Source: Firmicutes bacterium UBA5389 (GTDB taxonomy: Bacteria; Bacillota; DTU025). Taken from it: DNA of 16,254 bases. Of this stretch, positions 1 through 7,857 are shown piece after piece. The first letter of the stretch is position 1. Every line of letters begins with the position of its first letter. The notes beneath the pieces were generated by a model. That model worked only from the letters and a program-made list of their open reading frames with translations. It made no database searches and was not told where the DNA came from. A program made the position numbers and the translations under genes. The stretch is taken from assembly GCA_002409965.1 (NCBI GenBank), contig DHON01000010.1, forward strand, positions 1 through 16,254, given 5' to 3'.

Positions 1-2046
1 GCCCGGGCCCGTGCGGCCCTGCTCGCCGTCGGCGGCCGCGGCGGCCGCCTCGCCCACGGCCAATAGCGCGCAGCCCAGAGCGGCTGACCGCTCTGGGTCG
101 CCCATCGGGTCCAGGTAAATCAGGGCCAGACCAGCCAGGAACAGGTCTCCCGAAAGAGGCTTGGCGCTGCCGTCCAGAACACGGGCGAACAGCCTCTCAA
201 GCCCGCCGCGGATTCTGTCGGGGCTGATTCCTTGCGGCGCCCGGGACATGGCGTTGCGCGCAAAATCCGGGTCAAGTTCGCGGCGACGCTTACCGCGGTG
301 GCGCGTGGCCGCAATGGCCCCAGGCTTCAGCCTGTGCACTGCCAACGCGTCTCCCAGCCTGCGTTCGGCCTCTATCTGCACAGCCTTCTGCAGCAGAAAG
401 GCGGGCAGCCCCGCCTGCTCAGCGCGGAGCGACTCATCGGCGATGAGCATGTGGGCTGTCCGAAGGGCCTGATACGCCTCAGCGCCGCAGTCAAGTTCCG
501 CCGGCAGACTCCATTCTGCCGAAACCGCAGCGGGCGGCGGAGCCTCACGCGCGGCCTCTCCCGGCGAAGCCTCGGTCTGTGCAGCACAGCGCAACCAGCC
601 TCCATGTTCAGCCCGGATTCGCGCCACTTCTAGAGCCGGCTGGGGCGCCCCGGCCCGAACCGCCTCGAATGCGTCCGCCATGCGCGACAGCGCCTGGCAT
701 GCCTTGTCCAGCAGGCAGCGGGCGTGGTCCGCCTGGGCGCACCGCATCAGGCATATGAGCCTGTCCGCTGCATCCTGCGGCGGAAGCGATTTCAGCATCC
801 GCTCGATGTCGGACGCAGCCCAGCCGGATCCGGAGCCGGAGGCGGAGGCAGCGCCGGCGAAGACTTCGCCCGATGGGCCCGCCGCTACCGACACCACAAA
901 CTCTCCGTCTTCCCAGTTCGTCCGCCACAGGGCACCGTGCATCAACGCAGCCAGCCTCGCCCTGTGCAGAGCGTCCTCAGGCACGCGCCCAGAGCAGGTC
1001 CACGTCCACCGGCCGTCCTGCCCATCGCAGTCACAGCCGCATTTGGGCGGCGCATCCGCACTATGCAAGAAGGATGAGATGAGTTCCGCGGCGCTGCCCG
1101 ACTCGCCTTTGACCGCCGAGAGCAGGCGCAGAGCCGACCCAAGCATGTCGCAGGCATCCGTCGCCACTGAGACAAGTTCGGCAGCCGCAGACCGCTCCGC
1201 CGGCGCCGGCATTGAGGCCTCCATGTCGGCCACTACGCCTTCGGCGGCATGCACGAACGCCTCGATATCGACGCCCATCCCGAACAGATCGGATACGAGG
1301 TCAGTGTGGATCCCCAGCGCATCGTCGACCGCAGCAGTCGCCGCCTGGGCCAACAGCTCCCACGTCGCCTGCTCTCCAGAGCGCGCCGCCTGCGCAATGC
1401 AGGCTGCAAGCCCCGGGCCGTCCCCCGCGTCCGCCAGCGACCTGACGATCTCAGCCACCGCGCCTACGTCCGGCTCCACACGGATCCAGTGCACGAAAGC
1501 GTCAACCGGCCGACCGGCATCCTGCGCCGCGCGCGCAAACCATTCCACGGCCACGCTGGCCGCACCGTGCGATCCTGAGCACGGGGTTGCCTGGCAATAT
1601 CCGCCCAACCGCGACATGGCCTCCTGGGGCCGGCCGGCGGCCATCGCAATGCGCGCCCCCAGCACAGCCTGGTCCGCGCCACTCTCGCCCGATGCCGCCA
1701 GGGCCGACGCGATCGCCGCCGCCACATCCAGTCGCCCCTGCTCCATGCAGCGCTGAGCCCGGCGCGCCAGTGAGTCTGTGGGCCCCATGGAGAGTGCCAA
1801 CCGCACCCCGACAGAGCCGAACGCGCGCGGCGCCAGGTCAACCAGAACCTCCTGAATACGCGACCACTGGCTCTGTGTGGAAGCACGGATCTTGCCGCGA
1901 GTCTCCTCAGACGCGCCCGATTCCCAGTAGGCCGCCAGCCGATCCAGCGCCCTAGGTCCTCTGTGGAACAACTCGAATACTGTCTCGTCGAAGCGCGCTC
2001 CGTCAAGACGGCCCAAATCGTCGATGAGGTCCAAAACAGTCCGCAC
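1..2046 (-). CDS. Large unrecognised Ala-rich helical protein, 3' end beyond the window
   Basis: I do not recognise this protein. Reading the minus strand from a GTG at 2046 gives 682 codons without a stop up to the window edge, so its C-terminus is missing. An SD of AAAGGAGGT lies 6 bases upstream of the GTG, directly after the rodZ stop, so the two genes are probably co-transcribed. The first 240 residues are mostly amphipathic helices rich in Ala, Leu and Arg. Two stretches near residues 100-150 (EQGRLDVAAAIASAL and AAGRPQEAMSRL) look like TPR-type helical hairpins. Residues 333-351 hold a Cys cluster (CGCDC, then TCSG), and 398-408 is a Gly/Ser/Ala linker. A basic patch (KRRRE) lies near 586-590. 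I see no signal peptide and no clear membrane span. The frame is convincing because of its length, its SD and its residue composition; the function is open. A scaffold or TPR-like adaptor is only a guess. Confidence 0.82.
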   Translation of the reverse strand, partial: MRTVLDLIDDLGRLDGARFDETVFELFHRGPRALDRLAAYWESGASEETRGKIRASTQSQWSRIQEVLVDLAPRAFGSVGVRLALSMGPTDSLARRAQRCMEQGRLDVAAAIASALAASGESGADQAVLGARIAMAAGRPQEAMSRLGGYCQATPCSGSHGAASVAVEWFARAAQDAGRPVDAFVHWIRVEPDVGAVAEIVRSLADAGDGPGLAACIAQAARSGEQATWELLAQAATAAVDDALGIHTDLVSDLFGMGVDIEAFVHAAEGVVADMEASMPAPAERSAAAELVSVATDACDMLGSALRLLSAVKGESGSAAELISSFLHSADAPPKCGCDCDGQDGRWTWTCSGRVPEDALHRARLAALMHGALWRTNWEDGEFVVSVAAGPSGEVFAGAASASGSGSGWAASDIERMLKSLPPQDAADRLICLMRCAQADHARCLLDKACQALSRMADAFEAVRAGAPQPALEVARIRAEHGGWLRCAAQTEASPGEAAREAPPPAAVSAEWSLPAELDCGAEAYQALRTAHMLIADESLRAEQAGLPAFLLQKAVQIEAERRLGDALAVHRLKPGAIAATRHRGKRRRELDPDFARNAMSRAPQGISPDRIRGGLERLFARVLDGSAKPLSGDLFLAGLALIYLDPMGDPERSAALGCALLAVGEAAAAAADGEQGRTGPG

Positions 2047-2064
2047 AGCCGGACCTCCTTTCGT

Positions 2065-2499
2065 TCACCCGAGCCACGCAGGCGTCCACCGGATAAGCCC
2101 CAGAGCTCGGCCGGCGTAGTACAAGCCGACCACGGCCGCCGCGATGATCAATGCTACTAGCGCGCCCCGTCCCAGCGCGCGCAGACGCCTCTCTCTTTTC
2201 TCCCGGCGGACGCGCTCCGTCCTCCCGATCCGCTCCTGTTCCAGCTGATGCAGGGCCGCGGAGTCGCGCGCACTCCGCAACTCGTTATACTGCAACAGCA
2301 CTTGCGCGCCGTCGAGGCCCAGGCAGTCGGCGTAGGTACGTATGAAGCCCTTGAGGTAGACCTCCCCGGGTATGACGGCGAACTCCCCGCTTTCGATAGC
2401 TTCAAGATACTTGATGCGGACTTTGGTGACTTCGCTCGCCTGCTGCAGTGTCATGCCGCAAGCCTCGCGCGCCCCTCTCAGCAGCTCGCCTATCTCCAT
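2065..2499 (-). CDS. rodZ: RodZ/YmfM-like membrane-anchored HTH protein
   Basis: The 144-residue product starts with an Xre-type helix-turn-helix of the HTH_25 class (residues 2-65, EIGELLRGAREACGMTLQQ, then KVRIKYLEAIE and the typical PGEVYLKGFIRTYA). A basic juxtamembrane stretch (about 92-111) and one transmembrane segment (about 112-129) follow. RodZ links MreB to the cell-wall elongation machinery. This version has almost no extracytoplasmic domain, like short Firmicutes YmfM proteins. I chose the ATG at 2499 because GGGAGGTG lies 9 bases upstream; a GTG four codons earlier is possible but has no SD. It lies 28 bases after ftsK, the order expected for the ymfM neighbourhood of Firmicutes. 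The family call is firm; an actual role in cell shape is inferred. Confidence 0.85.
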   Translation of the reverse strand: MEIGELLRGAREACGMTLQQASEVTKVRIKYLEAIESGEFAVIPGEVYLKGFIRTYADCLGLDGAQVLLQYNELRSARDSAALHQLEQERIGRTERVRREKRERRLRALGRGALVALIIAAAVVGLYYAGRALGLIRWTPAWLG

Positions 2500-2527
2500 C
2501 AACGCCAGCACCTCCCATGCGTGTTGG

Positions 2528-4942
2528 TCAGCGACGCCCGAGCGTTTCCTCGAGTTCCGCCTCGGAAATGAGCACCTTTCGCGGCTTGCTGCCCTCGTAA
2601 GGGCCGATAATGCCCAGCACCTCCATGGTGTCTATCAAGCGCGCCGCCCGCGCATAGCCTACCCTGAATCTCCGTTGCACCTTGGATATCGATGCCTCGC
2701 CCGTCTGGACCACCAATGTGGCCGCGTCCACGAACAGCTCGTCGTCTTCTGCGATGCCTTCCCCAACCTTTGCGGAGGATTCCACGCTCTCGGCCTCGTA
2801 AGACGGTTCGCCCCGGCCCTTCACGAACTCCACGAGCGCCGACACCTCCTCGTCGGAAATGTACGCGCCCTGTACCCGGATGGGCTTGGGCAACCCCACC
2901 GGGTGGAAAAGCATGTCGCCCTTGCCCAGAAGGCGCTCGGCGCCTGCCGTGTCCAGTATGATGCGGGAGTCCACCTGACTCGAAACAGCGAAGGCGATCC
3001 TGGAGGGGATGTTGGCCTTGATTATGCCGGTCAAGATGTCCACCGACGGCCTTTGGGTCGCGATGAGCAAGTGTATGCCGGCAGCGCGGGCCATGAAGGC
3101 CAGCCTGGCAATGGCGTCCTCCACCTCTCGCTGAGCAACCATCATCAAGTCGGCCAGCTCGTCTACGATCACAACGATATACGATAACGGTCGCGGCCCG
3201 GGCGCCTGGCCCGACTGCGCGGCCTGCCCCGACTGCCCGACGTCTGCCTCCGGCTCCTGGTCAGGCAGGAACTGCTCTAGAGTGCCCGATGTCACCATGT
3301 CGTTGTACTGGGTAATGTTTCTGGCTCCAGCTATCTGGAACAGACGGTATCTGTTCTCCATCTCCTCAACAACCCAGCGCAGGTAGCCCGAGGCCTTCTT
3401 GGAATCGGTGACGACCGGGGCGAGCAAGTGAGGAATCCCGTCGTACACCGAAAGCTCCACGCGCTTAGGGTCTATCATGAGCAGCCTGACCTCCTCAGGC
3501 GTTGCCTTAAACAGCAGGCTGCAGATTATCGAGTTCAAACACACGCTCTTGCCCGAGCCGGTAGCCCCGGCCACCAGCAGGTGGAGCATGTCCGAAAGGT
3601 CAGCCACTATGGGCGCGCCGGCGATATCTTTGCCCAGCGCCATGCTGAGGCGCGACTCGGCCCCGCGAAACTCGTCGGAGTCGAGAACCTCGCGCAGGTA
3701 GACAACGGACTTCTGCCGGCTGGGCACCTCTATGCCCACGGCGGACTTGCCGGGTATCGGCGCTTCTATGCGCACACCGGCAGACGCAAATGCCAGGGCC
3801 AGATCGTCGGCGAGGTTGACTATCTTAGACACCTTGACGCCCACGCCCGGCTGAACCTCGAACCGCGTCACCATAGGGCCCTGACTCACTCCGACCACCG
3901 AGGCCTCCACGCCGAAGCTGGCGAGGGTCTCCTCAAGCATCCGGCCCAGGGCGCCCGTGTCCTCCGAATCCTTTCGAGCTCCCTTGCGGCGCACTGGCGC
4001 TCTGAGGATCGACACCGGAGGCAGGACCCTCACCGTCGAGTCGTCTATCAGTTTCAACTGCTCCAGCGGCCCGATGGGCGGCGCTGGGCTGTCCTGCCCC
4101 ATGGAAACCCTGCGCCCAGACGGACGGTCGACGGGGGCGCGTTCCGCTTCGCTCTCGGGCGCCGGGTCGGCCTGCGCTACCCTGGTTGCGGCAGGCGCAG
4201 AAGACGGCTTCGGGGCCCGGACCGCAGGTGAGGCGGCATCGTCCCCGCGCGCTTCTTCCGGCAGCGGCGGACGCTCTTCGAACAGGTTGAGCACGACTGC
4301 ATCGAACCCTGCCCTGATCATCCTGACGACAAGCCAAACGGCCATCCAGAGCGCCCGGGCGGTCCATGTCGCCGCTCGGGCCACAGAAACGTTGGTAGCC
4401 ATGGACAGGCCCGCAACGCCCATCGCGCACAGTACGATAATGGTGCCTGCATAGCCGAAAAGGAGCATGAAAACCCAGGCCCCGGTTGCGCCCACGACCC
4501 CCCCGCCCAACATGCCGCAGTTGTGCAAGTAGTCGTAAAAAGGCAGAGCCGAGGGGGCGCTGCCGGCCACAGCCATTTCAAACGCGACCACAGCCGCCAA
4601 AGACGCGATGGCCAAGCCGGCCAAGCGCACCATGGTCGCGTAGCCGGTGCGGCGCCAGAGCATCAGCACTCCTGTGAGCGCCGCCATCAAAGGAACTACA
4701 TAAGCGCCCGTTCCCACGGCGCTGAGCAGGGCACCGGCAAGCGCCCCGCCCACATACCCGGCCGGGCCCCTTATGAGCGATACAAGTCCGATCCCAGCAG
4801 CGGCCAGGAGCGATATCCCGCCGATCTCAGCGCCCAGATCCCCGCCGAGCGCCTGTTCCTTGCGCCCGGGTTCGGCCTTGGTTTTCCGTCTCTTAGCCCC
4901 TCCGGCGGCCCTGGTGGGCCGACTGGCTCGCTTCGCTGTCAC
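2528..4942 (-). CDS. ftsK: DNA translocase FtsK/SpoIIIE
   Basis: This is a membrane-anchored hexameric ATPase that pumps chromosomal DNA through the division or sporulation septum. A basic N-terminal tail is followed by about four hydrophobic spans (roughly residues 35-190) and a Pro/Ala/Glu-rich linker. The alpha-beta motor follows, with Walker A GATGSGKS near residue 458 and Walker B YIVVIVDELADLM near 592. A C-terminal winged-helix gamma domain (about 735-800, GEASISKVQRRFRVGYARAARLID) recognises orientation sequences on DNA. At 804 residues its length is normal. I chose the GTG at 4942, preceded by GGTGGTGAGG; a GTG at 4984 would overlap uppP by 16 bases. A short Gly/Ser/Gln/Ala repeat (SGQAAQSGQAPG) is inserted just before Walker B. 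The neighbourhood (tepA and ylzJ upstream, rodZ downstream) fits the spoIIIE locus of spore formers, but the sequence alone does not separate FtsK from SpoIIIE roles. Confidence 0.95.
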   Translation of the reverse strand: MTAKRASRPTRAAGGAKRRKTKAEPGRKEQALGGDLGAEIGGISLLAAAGIGLVSLIRGPAGYVGGALAGALLSAVGTGAYVVPLMAALTGVLMLWRRTGYATMVRLAGLAIASLAAVVAFEMAVAGSAPSALPFYDYLHNCGMLGGGVVGATGAWVFMLLFGYAGTIIVLCAMGVAGLSMATNVSVARAATWTARALWMAVWLVVRMIRAGFDAVVLNLFEERPPLPEEARGDDAASPAVRAPKPSSAPAATRVAQADPAPESEAERAPVDRPSGRRVSMGQDSPAPPIGPLEQLKLIDDSTVRVLPPVSILRAPVRRKGARKDSEDTGALGRMLEETLASFGVEASVVGVSQGPMVTRFEVQPGVGVKVSKIVNLADDLALAFASAGVRIEAPIPGKSAVGIEVPSRQKSVVYLREVLDSDEFRGAESRLSMALGKDIAGAPIVADLSDMLHLLVAGATGSGKSVCLNSIICSLLFKATPEEVRLLMIDPKRVELSVYDGIPHLLAPVVTDSKKASGYLRWVVEEMENRYRLFQIAGARNITQYNDMVTSGTLEQFLPDQEPEADVGQSGQAAQSGQAPGPRPLSYIVVIVDELADLMMVAQREVEDAIARLAFMARAAGIHLLIATQRPSVDILTGIIKANIPSRIAFAVSSQVDSRIILDTAGAERLLGKGDMLFHPVGLPKPIRVQGAYISDEEVSALVEFVKGRGEPSYEAESVESSAKVGEGIAEDDELFVDAATLVVQTGEASISKVQRRFRVGYARAARLIDTMEVLGIIGPYEGSKPRKVLISEAELEETLGRR

Positions 4943-4968
4943 GCCCTCACCACCACAAGATCTCAATT

Positions 4969-5784
4969 CTACTTTGCAAGCCACAATCCTTTAGTCTCCC
5001 ACAGTATGGCGGCGAGGCCTACGGCCCAAAGATAGTATGAGAATCCCCTTAGCTTCCCACGCTGCACAATGCTTCTCAGAACTAGCATGGCGGCTATCCC
5101 CGATGCGAATGAGGCGACCATCGCAACTATCAGCGGTTTGGGATCCAGTGCTGCCAAGGCGTCCGGGTTGGAGATGGGCCAGAGCACCACAGCGCCCAGG
5201 ATCACGGGGAGCGATGCAATGAATGAGTACGCCGCCGCAAAAGCCCTGTCAAACCCGAGCCCAAGGGCGCCGGAGATGGTCATCCCAGACCGCGAAATGC
5301 CTGGAAATACCGCTATTGCCTGCGCGATGCCCACCCCCAAGGCCTGTCTGTATGTGATCGTGCGCTCGGTGACGGCTCGCCGGGAGGCCCGATGGGCGTC
5401 GACCGCCCACAGCACGATGCCCGACAGCAGCAAACCGATCCCGACAGATAGCGGAGAGCTAAATGCCGCCTCCACCGCATCGCTGGCTGCGAAGCCCACG
5501 ATGGCCGCCGGGATGCTGGTGACCACGAGGCACAGCGCCAGCCTGGCACTGCCGTCGCGGCGCGTTACTCCTCTGAAGAAACCGACGATCATACGCCGCA
5601 CATCCCGGCCGTACAGCGCCAGAACGGCTAGGGCCGTTCCTGCGTGTACCCCCAGAGCGAACGTCACCGACGGCCGTATGCCCATGACCCTCTGCGCCAG
5701 CGCGAGATGGCCGGAACTCGACACCGGCAGGAACTCAGTAAGCCCTTGAACGACCCCGAGTATGATGGCTTGCACTGTTGTCAT
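4969..5784 (-). CDS. uppP: Undecaprenyl-diphosphate phosphatase UppP (BacA)
   Basis: This is an integral membrane enzyme that dephosphorylates undecaprenyl diphosphate on the outer face of the membrane, recycling the lipid carrier for peptidoglycan synthesis; overproduction gives bacitracin resistance. The 271-residue length is typical. Both family signatures are present: QGLTEFLPVSSSGHL at residues 13-27 (Glu17, Ser22-24, His26) and PGISRSGMT at 161-169 (Arg165). Several hydrophobic spans cover the rest. The ATG at 5784 has AGGGAG 10 bases upstream. The gene starts 50 bases inside the 3' end of the Na/Pi transporter gene and ends just before ftsK, so it belongs to a tightly packed operon. 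The identification is secure. Confidence 0.96.
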   Translation of the reverse strand: MTTVQAIILGVVQGLTEFLPVSSSGHLALAQRVMGIRPSVTFALGVHAGTALAVLALYGRDVRRMIVGFFRGVTRRDGSARLALCLVVTSIPAAIVGFAASDAVEAAFSSPLSVGIGLLLSGIVLWAVDAHRASRRAVTERTITYRQALGVGIAQAIAVFPGISRSGMTISGALGLGFDRAFAAAYSFIASLPVILGAVVLWPISNPDALAALDPKPLIVAMVASFASGIAAMLVLRSIVQRGKLRGFSYYLWAVGLAAILWETKGLWLAK

Positions 5785-6748
5785 TGGTCAATCGCTCCCT
5801 GGGGCGGCCGATGAACATGGAGACAAACTGGCGCGCAAACGGAAGGACCGCGGCCGCCGTAATGATATTGAACAGGACATGGGCATTCGCCAGTTGAGCG
5901 CCTGGATCGGCCGATGTGAGCCGCAACAACTCCGAGATGGGCTCCGCGAACGGCAGAACCGCCGCCGCACCCGCCGCGTTGAACACGATATTCGCCCATG
6001 CCAGCGCCCTGGCCTCCCTGCCGGACGGCAGCGAGGCCGCGAGCGAAGCCAGGCAGGTTCCCACATTGCTGCCTACTACCAGCGCCACCGCGCCGGGCAA
6101 CTGCACCAGCCCCTCGCGGGTGAGCGCTACGAGCAGAGCTGTTATGAGGGCGCTGCTCTGCACAGCGGCGGTCGCCGCCGCGCCCACGGCGGCTGCCAGC
6201 CACCTGTCGCGGGACGCCCATGCCAGTATCAGCCGGAGCGTTGCCGAGTCGAGCGCCGAGGCGCATGCCCCGGCCATGACGCTCAGGCCGGACACGATCC
6301 CGGCGAAGCCCAGCGATGCCACGCCCCCGAAAGCGCAGGCTGCGGCGCGAGAAGCGGCGCGTTCGCCCGAGCGCTGCGTGGTCAAAAGCGACATCACGAG
6401 CAGCGCGGCGCCTGCGGCGGCGGCAATCCATCCGAGCCACGTGGGCCGGAATCCGGCTATCTGCGCGGTCACCGTGGTTCCGACGTTTGCTCCTACAACA
6501 GCCGCGAACCCCGGCCCGAGGCCTATGGCGCCCGCGTTCACCAGTCCCACCAGCGTCACGCTGACCAGAGTGGAACTCTGCAGCAGAGCGGTGGCTCCCA
6601 GCCCGGTCGCGAAAGCCGCCGGCACAGACGCTCCAGAGAGCGCCGCGCGGGTTCTGGGCCCGATAGCGCGTCCCAGCGCGGCGCTCATGCACACCAGCGA
6701 CACGAGAAAAAGCGATAGTCCTCCGGCGAACTGAATTGCCGAAATCAT
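5735..6748 (-). CDS. Na/Pi cotransporter family protein, short form
   Basis: This is a membrane transporter of the Na+/phosphate cotransporter family (PF02690, NptA/YjbB-like). The two inverted family repeats are visible, each with a Gln-Ser-Ser signature: ALLQSSTLVSVTLVGL near residue 55 and AVQSSALITALLVAL near 195. Each is followed by a Gly-rich loop (VGANVGTT, VGSNVGTC). The 337 residues are almost all hydrophobic, and the C-terminal PhoU-like domain of many NptA proteins is absent. I prefer the ATG at 6748, with GGTGGGG 8 bases upstream; a GTG at 6757 is the alternative. The 3' end overlaps uppP by 50 bases, so the two are probably translated together. The substrate is inferred from the family. 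The position between ylzJ and ftsK is not the usual one for that neighbourhood. Confidence 0.85.
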   Translation of the reverse strand: MISAIQFAGGLSLFLVSLVCMSAALGRAIGPRTRAALSGASVPAAFATGLGATALLQSSTLVSVTLVGLVNAGAIGLGPGFAAVVGANVGTTVTAQIAGFRPTWLGWIAAAAGAALLVMSLLTTQRSGERAASRAAACAFGGVASLGFAGIVSGLSVMAGACASALDSATLRLILAWASRDRWLAAAVGAAATAAVQSSALITALLVALTREGLVQLPGAVALVVGSNVGTCLASLAASLPSGREARALAWANIVFNAAGAAAVLPFAEPISELLRLTSADPGAQLANAHVLFNIITAAAVLPFARQFVSMFIGRPRERLTNDNSASHHTRGRSRAY

Positions 6749-6829
6749 CAGCTGCACCCCACCACGGCAACGATCGGCTACACAACCGTATGTGGCCGGG
6801 CAGAGCGTTATGTAGCGGGCCGATGCAGT

Positions 6830-7057
6830 TCAAACCAGTGTGCCAGGGACAAGCCATGGCTTCAGATAATCCATAGGGTCGGTGGAGATGACGCGCTCCA
6901 CGCGGTTTCTACCATCGTATGACGGCGAAACCAGCACCTGCACTCCGCCTACGACTGCCGGAACCGAGGGGGTCGGCTCGAGCGCCGACCCAGACTGGCC
7001 TGTTCCCCATGAAGGCATGGCGAATACGTCTTCGAGAGGCATGATTGTGTAGAGCAT
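6830..7057 (-). CDS. YlzJ-like small protein
   Basis: This 75-residue protein resembles the YlzJ family, which sits beside tepA in many Bacillota and whose function is unknown. The start MLYTIMPLEDVF and a later stretch with GVQVLVSP are typical of the family, as is the neighbourhood. The ATG shares one base with the tepA stop (TGATG), and a GGAGGCAGGTG stretch lies just upstream, so translation is probably coupled to tepA. It has no membrane span or signal peptide. A 72 to 81 base gap follows before the transporter gene; I see neither a clear terminator nor a convincing promoter in it. Confidence 0.8.
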   Translation of the reverse strand: MLYTIMPLEDVFAMPSWGTGQSGSALEPTPSVPAVVGGVQVLVSPSYDGRNRVERVISTDPMDYLKPWLVPGTLV

Positions 7058-7800
7058 CAGTGCACCTGCCTCCCCTTGTCCCCTCGCGAAATCCTTCGGC
7101 GCACCGATATGAGCTCATCCAGCTTTTTCAGGGCGTCCGACAGACTGCCCACGGAATCGATGAGCCCGGCGTCCACAGCATCCTGACCGACCAGCACCGT
7201 CCCGACATCGCGAAGGAGCTCGCCGGTTCGGAACATCAGTTCCCTGAAGCTTTCCGGCGTGCATCTGGAATGCTCAGCCACGAACTTGATCACGCGCTCC
7301 TGCATCCGCTCCAGATACTCGTAGGTCTGCTGTGTGCCGATGACTAGCTGGCCCGAGAGCCTGAGGGGGTGGATCGTCATCGTTGCCGTGCTGGCGATAA
7401 TCGAGTAGCTGCAGCTCACAGCTATCGGGACGGCAATCGAGTGGCCGCCCCCCAGCACTATGCTGACTGAGGGCTTGGTCATGCCCGCCAAAAGCTCGGA
7501 CATGGCAAGCCCGGCCTCGACATCGCCGCCCACTGTGTTCAGCAGTATCAAGAGCCCCTCTATCTCCGAGCTCTGCTCGATCGCCACGAGCTGGGGCATG
7601 ATATGTTCGTACTTGGTGGTCTTGTTTTGCGGCGGCAGCACCATGTGCCCCTCGATCTGGCCCACGATGCTGAGAACATGAACGTTGCTCGCTGGCGGGG
7701 CAGGAGTCGCGATCTCGCCGTACTCCTTGATCGGCCCGACAGCCTGCTGCCCGGCCCCGGGTTCCCGCACACTCGGGTCAACCTCAGATTCCACCCTCAT
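7057..7800 (-). CDS. tepA: ClpP-like protease TepA (translocation-enhancing protein)
   Basis: This is a cytoplasmic serine protease of the ClpP/crotonase fold. The B. subtilis relative (YmfB/TepA) has been linked to protein export and to degradation of small spore proteins. With the start used here it has 247 residues. The core runs from about residue 40 to 235: ILLNTVGGDVEAGLAMSEL (oxyanion region, GGD at 91-93), GGGHSIAVPIAVS with the likely nucleophile Ser121, and MTIHPLR with the likely His144. I chose the ATG at 7800 because GGAGGTG lies 9 bases upstream. An ATG at 7827 would add nine residues but has no SD. The chosen start lies in one arm of a perfect inverted repeat described separately. 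The gene follows RNase J after 57 bases and overlaps the ylzJ-like start by one base. Confidence 0.88.
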   Translation of the reverse strand: MRVESEVDPSVREPGAGQQAVGPIKEYGEIATPAPPASNVHVLSIVGQIEGHMVLPPQNKTTKYEHIMPQLVAIEQSSEIEGLLILLNTVGGDVEAGLAMSELLAGMTKPSVSIVLGGGHSIAVPIAVSCSYSIIASTATMTIHPLRLSGQLVIGTQQTYEYLERMQERVIKFVAEHSRCTPESFRELMFRTGELLRDVGTVLVGQDAVDAGLIDSVGSLSDALKKLDELISVRRRISRGDKGRQVH

Positions 7801-7847
7801 AATCGGCCGCACCTCCATCGATTCCATACGGTTATTATGAGGGTGGA
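7790..7847 (-). promoter_or_regulatory. 14-bp perfect inverted repeat enclosing the tepA start
   Basis: The arms are ATTATGAGGGTGGA at 7834-7847 and its exact reverse complement TCCACCCTCATAAT at 7790-7803 (plus strand), separated by 30 bases. In the minus-strand mRNA the stem would begin 10 bases after the RNase J stop codon. The loop holds the tepA SD (GGAGGTG, 7810-7816) and an alternative in-frame ATG (7827). The right arm holds the preferred start ATG (7798-7800). No U-run follows, so it does not look like a terminator. A translational control element or an RNA processing site is inferred, not shown. Confidence 0.6.
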
Positions 7848-7857
7848 CGAGACCTGC

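Noticed and set aside
680..1756. Plus-strand open frame of 358 codons
   Set aside because: It is very rich in Ser, Ala and Pro, as expected for the shadow of a GC-rich gene, and lies wholly opposite the long minus-strand frame with a strong SD at 2046.
1464..2006. Minus-strand frame of 180 codons
   Set aside because: It is rich in Arg and Trp and has no SD. It overlaps in another frame the larger frame starting at 2046.
5762..6718. Plus-strand open frames opposite the Na/Pi transporter
   Set aside because: They are shadow frames rich in Arg and Gly or in Ala and Ser, with no SD and no family signature.
6758..6829. Promoter before the Na/Pi transporter (TTGAAC and CATAAC)
   Set aside because: The boxes are only four of six matches each and the spacer is 15 bases, so chance is likely.
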